Origin: an uncultured Spirochaetaceae bacterium
Lineage (GTDB): Bacteria > Spirochaetota > Spirochaetia > Sphaerochaetales > Sphaerochaetaceae
DNA: 37,980 nucleotides
Assembly (NCBI GenBank): GCA_944389975.1
Contig: CALXOH010000003.1
Span: 1 to 37,980 of the forward strand
Reading direction: 5' to 3'
How positions within the stretch are numbered: position 1 is the first letter of the stretch; the number at the start of each line of letters is the position of its first letter. Made by a program: the position numbers and the translations under genes. Positions 35,801 to 37,980 of this stretch are shown piece by piece. Below the pieces are notes generated by a model. It made no database searches. It was not told the DNA's origin and was given only the letters and a program-made list of their open reading frames with translations.

Positions 35801-35923
35801 GTAAAGCGTCTGTTGAAAGATTACAAGTATCCTCCGGAGGGATACGACGATGCTTTGGATCTTGTATTGAAACAATGCGAGTTGTGGTCAGAAAATCAGA
35901 TTGAAGAGGTATGTAATGGCTAA
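32849..35923 (+). CDS. hsdR: type I restriction enzyme, R subunit
   Basis: The motor and nuclease subunit of a type I restriction-modification complex, which cuts unmethylated foreign DNA after translocating it. Start ATG 32849 follows GGTGAGG (32839-32845), giving 1024 aa; GTG 32840 in frame is less likely. The N-terminal PD-(D/E)xK nuclease is visible as IPDVIVFL with Asp139 and VVMELK with Glu153 and Lys155. The SF2 helicase has Walker A HTQGSGKS (Lys296), motif II DEAH at 391-394, and motif III GFTGTPI. The C-terminal part is helical for HsdM contact. The gene is clearly AT-richer than the core before it, a sign of transfer. It overlaps hsdM by 8 bp. Confidence 0.96.
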   Translation: MSSTNSFTEKSFENAVIQFFQDKLGYEYIPGSEIDRNSFRDVLFEKQLRNSLTRINPGIQDEAIDAAIFELKNRLSGNLVQQNETFTNYLQNGLTVSIMTNGKVTYPLVKLVDYDNVDNNSFIISNQFTIDGVERKIPDVIVFLNGIPLVVMELKTCTREQTDSSDAFLQLENYKKVIPQLFSYNAFCIISDMIVTKAGTITSDETRYSQWKTVDGKTVNDKPHFSILMEGMMEKNRFLDIIRNFILFSKDEKGSVKILAAYHQYHAVRKALSSVSNAIGTTRKGGVFWHTQGSGKSLSMVFLSRLLMVTHPNLTIVVITDRNDLDDQLYSQFAKCRGFLRTEPKHQHSTRDLSETLTNTHFGGIIFTTMQKFEEAEEPFSLRDDIVVMADEAHRSQYGLSESFDFKTQRMRKGTARIIRDALPNATFIGFTGTPIAKKDHNTIEVFGDCIDVYDMTQAVIDGATRPVYYESRVMNIQLNQDILKRIDGILAEYVAEEEPDYTSSNIMKTQKKNATMEALLSAPETIRTLATDIIKHYEGRQDILTGKAMIVAYSRPIAMLIYQEMLNQRPEWKEKVKVVMTHGNQDPPEWLDLIGNISKQDLANKFKDNNDPMKIAIVVDMWLTGFDVPSLATMYVFKPMAGHNLMQAIARVNRVFKDKEGGLVVDYIGIATALKEAMKQYTFRDQQNYGEMNIADTALITFRDKLEVCFSIFHGMKGELAKFITGDDLDRSRVITDGIEYIVDNHREREKKNFIETAYQLKQAASLCRSLLDKTERLYASLFEAIRVSVLRLEGPRGASGQNLREISSQIKELLNQSVSSNGVINVFDNIDTEFSIFDEKFLSEVAALKEKNIASELLRRLLEDKVHVYQRTNLVKSQLFSEKMAEIMNKWRNMQITNAEVIEELLKLAEDLKNDANKARELNLSVEEMAFYDALSKPIARKDFYTNQELIAMTRALTESLRKNRTIDWNKKDSARAKMRMAVKRLLKDYKYPPEGYDDALDLVLKQCELWSENQIEEVCNG

Positions 35924-37454
35924 AAAAAGTGCAAATACCAAAAATACAGGTAACATCGGATTTGAGGAACAGCTTTGGAAAGCGGCGGAAATACTTTGGG
36001 GATCAATGTCTCCAAGCAATTACCAAAACATAGTTCTTGGCTTGATTTTCCTAAAATATATCTCTGATAAATTTGATGCCAGGTACAAGGCTTTGGTAGA
36101 TGAGGGTGCTGGATTTGAGGAAGATCCTGATGCCTACATGGAGGATGGTGTATTCTATGTTCCTGAGAAATCACGATGGACATACATACAAGGTTTCGCA
36201 GGTAAAGAGGAAATAGGGCAGGTCATCGATAACGCCATGGTTGAAATCGAGGATATGTATCCAAAGCTGAAGGGCGTTCTACCAAAAGATTATTCAAAGC
36301 CTGATTGGGATAAACAGAAGCTTGGTGAAGTCATCCTGCAATTCTCCAATATTATGATGAATGCTGACGAGAATGACAGGGATGTCTTGGGTAGGACTTA
36401 CGAATACTTTTTAACCCGTTTTTCAAAGACTGCAAGCATTGGCGGAGAATTCTTCACTCCTCCATGCATCGTCAAAATACTTGTTGAGGTAATAAAGCCA
36501 TACAAAGGTAAACGTATTTATGATCCATGTTGCGGATCAGGTGGTATGTTCGTGCAGTCGAAAAGGTTCATCGAAGCACATTCCGGGAGAATTGATGAAG
36601 TCACGATCTATGGACAGGATTCCAATCCGGAAACGTGGAGGCTCTGCAAGATGAATCTTGCAATTCGTGGAATCGATGCAGACTTGGGAGACTCTGCATC
36701 CGATACGTTCCTGAATGATAAACATCCAACGCTTAAAGCAGATTTCATATTGGCAAACCCACCTTTCAATCTAAAATCATGGGGCGGTGATAAACTTCAG
36801 GATGATCCTAGGTGGAGTTATGGAAGACCTCCTGTCGGAAATGCCAACTTTGCATGGATTGAACACATGATATCGCACCTTTCTACAGAGGGTAGAATAG
36901 GGTTGGTACTTGCAAATGGTGCCCTTTCTTCTAACACAGGTAATGAAGGGGAGATACGTAAGAATTTGATTATCGAAGGCAACGGAAACCGTCAAGGGGA
37001 TCTTGTCGAAGGAATAGTATCGCTACCTGCGCAGTTATTTTATACAGTTCAAATCCCTGTCAGCCTTTGGTTCTTCTCAAGACGTAAAGAACAGAAAGGC
37101 AAAACGCTCTTTATCGATGCCAGAAACCTCGGACATATGGTATCCAGAACACAGAAAGAGATCAGGGATGAGGAAATCGAAAAGATAGCAAATACATTCG
37201 AACGTTTCCGTAAAGGTGAAGATGTCGATGAGTTGGGTTTTGCCAAGGTTGCGACAACCGAAGAGATTGCAGCTCAGGATTATATACTCACTCCGGGACG
37301 TTATGTGGGCATTCCGGAAGAAGAGGACGATGGGATTCCTTTTGAAGAGAAGATGAAAGTTCTGACAACTGAGCTCTCTGATCTATTCAAGCAATCACAT
37401 GAACTGGAGGAAGAGATAAGAAAACAACTGAAGGGGATTGGATATGAGCTCTGA
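35916..37454 (+). CDS. hsdM: type I restriction-modification DNA methyltransferase, M subunit
   Basis: HsdM methylates N6 of adenine in the target half-sites chosen by HsdS. I chose ATG 35916 after GAAGAGG (35903-35909), giving 512 aa. An upstream in-frame TTG adds five residues. The N-terminal helical domain (WKAAEILWGSMSPSNYQNIVLGLIFLKYISDKF) is typical. The SAM site YDPCCGSGGMF begins at Asp203, and the catalytic NPPF is at 281-284. A helical C-terminus follows. Lower GC than the core genes, as for hsdR. It overlaps hsdS by 11 bp, supporting a coupled R-M-S operon. Confidence 0.97.
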   Translation: MAKKSANTKNTGNIGFEEQLWKAAEILWGSMSPSNYQNIVLGLIFLKYISDKFDARYKALVDEGAGFEEDPDAYMEDGVFYVPEKSRWTYIQGFAGKEEIGQVIDNAMVEIEDMYPKLKGVLPKDYSKPDWDKQKLGEVILQFSNIMMNADENDRDVLGRTYEYFLTRFSKTASIGGEFFTPPCIVKILVEVIKPYKGKRIYDPCCGSGGMFVQSKRFIEAHSGRIDEVTIYGQDSNPETWRLCKMNLAIRGIDADLGDSASDTFLNDKHPTLKADFILANPPFNLKSWGGDKLQDDPRWSYGRPPVGNANFAWIEHMISHLSTEGRIGLVLANGALSSNTGNEGEIRKNLIIEGNGNRQGDLVEGIVSLPAQLFYTVQIPVSLWFFSRRKEQKGKTLFIDARNLGHMVSRTQKEIRDEEIEKIANTFERFRKGEDVDELGFAKVATTEEIAAQDYILTPGRYVGIPEEEDDGIPFEEKMKVLTTELSDLFKQSHELEEEIRKQLKGIGYEL

Positions 37455-37980
37455 ATGGAAGCAATGCACGCTGTCGCAAATTGGTAAAATAATAACAGGG
37501 AAAACACCTTCTACTAATGATAAGTCCAACTATTGTGGAGATATCCCTTTTCTTACTCCAAGTGATGATTTAAGTGGCAAATATGTTGTAGATACCCAGC
37601 GCAAACTGTCATCAAAAGGTGTAGAGAAGGTAAAGAACTGTGTCCTCCCTAAAAATGCTGTCTGCGTTAGTTGTATCGGTTCTGATTTGGGAAAGATTGT
37701 TATCACTACGTCATCTACAGTAACCAATCAGCAATTCAATTCAATTATTGTCGATACAGAGTCTTTTGATGTTGACTTTGTTTATTATGCTTTAGTTTTA
37801 CTTGGTCAGAAGCTTAACTATCTGAGTAAAACATCAACAGCTATTCCGATTGTGAATAAAACAATGTTTTCTCAACAGATAATAAGTTGCCCAGATTTAA
37901 AGATGCAACGAGTTTTTGGTCGCATTTTATCTACCTTGGACAACAAAATCCAAGCTAACAAACTGTTAAACGATAATTTA
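37444..37980 (+). CDS. hsdS: type I restriction-modification specificity subunit, 5' part
   Basis: The frame opens at ATG 37444 inside the end of hsdM and stays open for 179 codons to the window edge, so the gene is cut by the window, not broken. The product begins SSEWKQCTLSQIGKIITGKTPSTND, the usual HsdS opening, then IPFLTPSDD, CIGSDLGKI and STAIPIVNKTMFSQQII. It ends in the conserved coiled-coil spacer (FGRILSTLDNKIQANKLLN). So the first target-recognition domain and the start of the first dimerisation helix are present. HsdS sets the DNA sequence recognised. The second recognition domain, and any extra or inverted hsdS copies, lie beyond the window. Confidence 0.92.
   Translation, partial: MSSEWKQCTLSQIGKIITGKTPSTNDKSNYCGDIPFLTPSDDLSGKYVVDTQRKLSSKGVEKVKNCVLPKNAVCVSCIGSDLGKIVITTSSTVTNQQFNSIIVDTESFDVDFVYYALVLLGQKLNYLSKTSTAIPIVNKTMFSQQIISCPDLKMQRVFGRILSTLDNKIQANKLLNDNL

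Noticed and set aside
1-37980. CRISPR array, tRNA genes, riboswitch or complete insertion sequence
   Set aside because: No regularly spaced direct repeats, tRNA cloverleaf signatures, known riboswitch motifs or paired terminal inverted repeats were seen on reading both strands.

Overview
The window reads as a chromosome segment of a spirochaete, most likely from the Sphaerochaetaceae or a related gut lineage. This placement is an inference from four things: a TamB-like gene directly followed by bamA with no tamA between them (the arrangement known from Borrelia), a thymidylate kinase whose P-loop lacks lysine, a relaxed lipoprotein signal, and the overall gene order. No 16S rRNA is present to settle it. 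Nearly everything is on the + strand and tightly packed, with many ATGA stop/start overlaps.

Layout. (1) 1-142: the 3' part of a 5S rRNA and its terminator, the tail of an rRNA operon. (2) 164-1024: a small lipoprotein gene whose promoter carries a run of nine G between -35 and -10, then an orphan helix-turn-helix ORF. (3) 1075-7283: lepB-hemW, then yebC-ruvC-ruvA-ruvB-queA, covering protein export, haem handling, Holliday-junction processing and queuosine synthesis. (4) 7276-7878: tmk, the only clear core gene on the - strand, convergent and overlapping with queA. (5) 7940-18911: tamB, bamA and mutS. BamA is about 1.5 times the usual length because its periplasmic arm has about ten POTRA-like units. 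(6) 19024-28518: the classical rimP-nusA-infB-rbfA-truB-ribF-rpsO-pnp translation/RNA operon, followed by dut. (7) 28524-32031: lptF-lptG-tgt. (8) 32032-37980: an accessory region with different composition. It holds a decayed - strand cluster (MerR-like HTH, two tiny ORFs, a truncated AlbA_2 domain) and a type I restriction-modification operon hsdR-hsdM-hsdS, with hsdS running off the window.

How the genes work together. LepB, TamB/BamA and LptF/G all serve the envelope. QueA and Tgt are two steps of tRNA queuosine modification, encoded 23 kb apart. RimP, NusA, IF2, RbfA, TruB, S15 and PNPase link transcription, ribosome maturation and RNA decay. RuvABC and MutS repair DNA, while Tmk and Dut supply and clean the dTTP pool. 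The conserved core stops exactly at the end of tgt, where the defence region begins.

I did not find a wholly new multi-gene system. The strongest unusual signals are the poly-G promoter of the lipoprotein (a probable phase-variation switch), the doubled POTRA arm of BamA, the lysine-less Tmk P-loop, a zinc ribbon at the NusA C-terminus, a RibF with a degenerate kinase half, and a terminator-like hairpin in the rimP-nusA leader.
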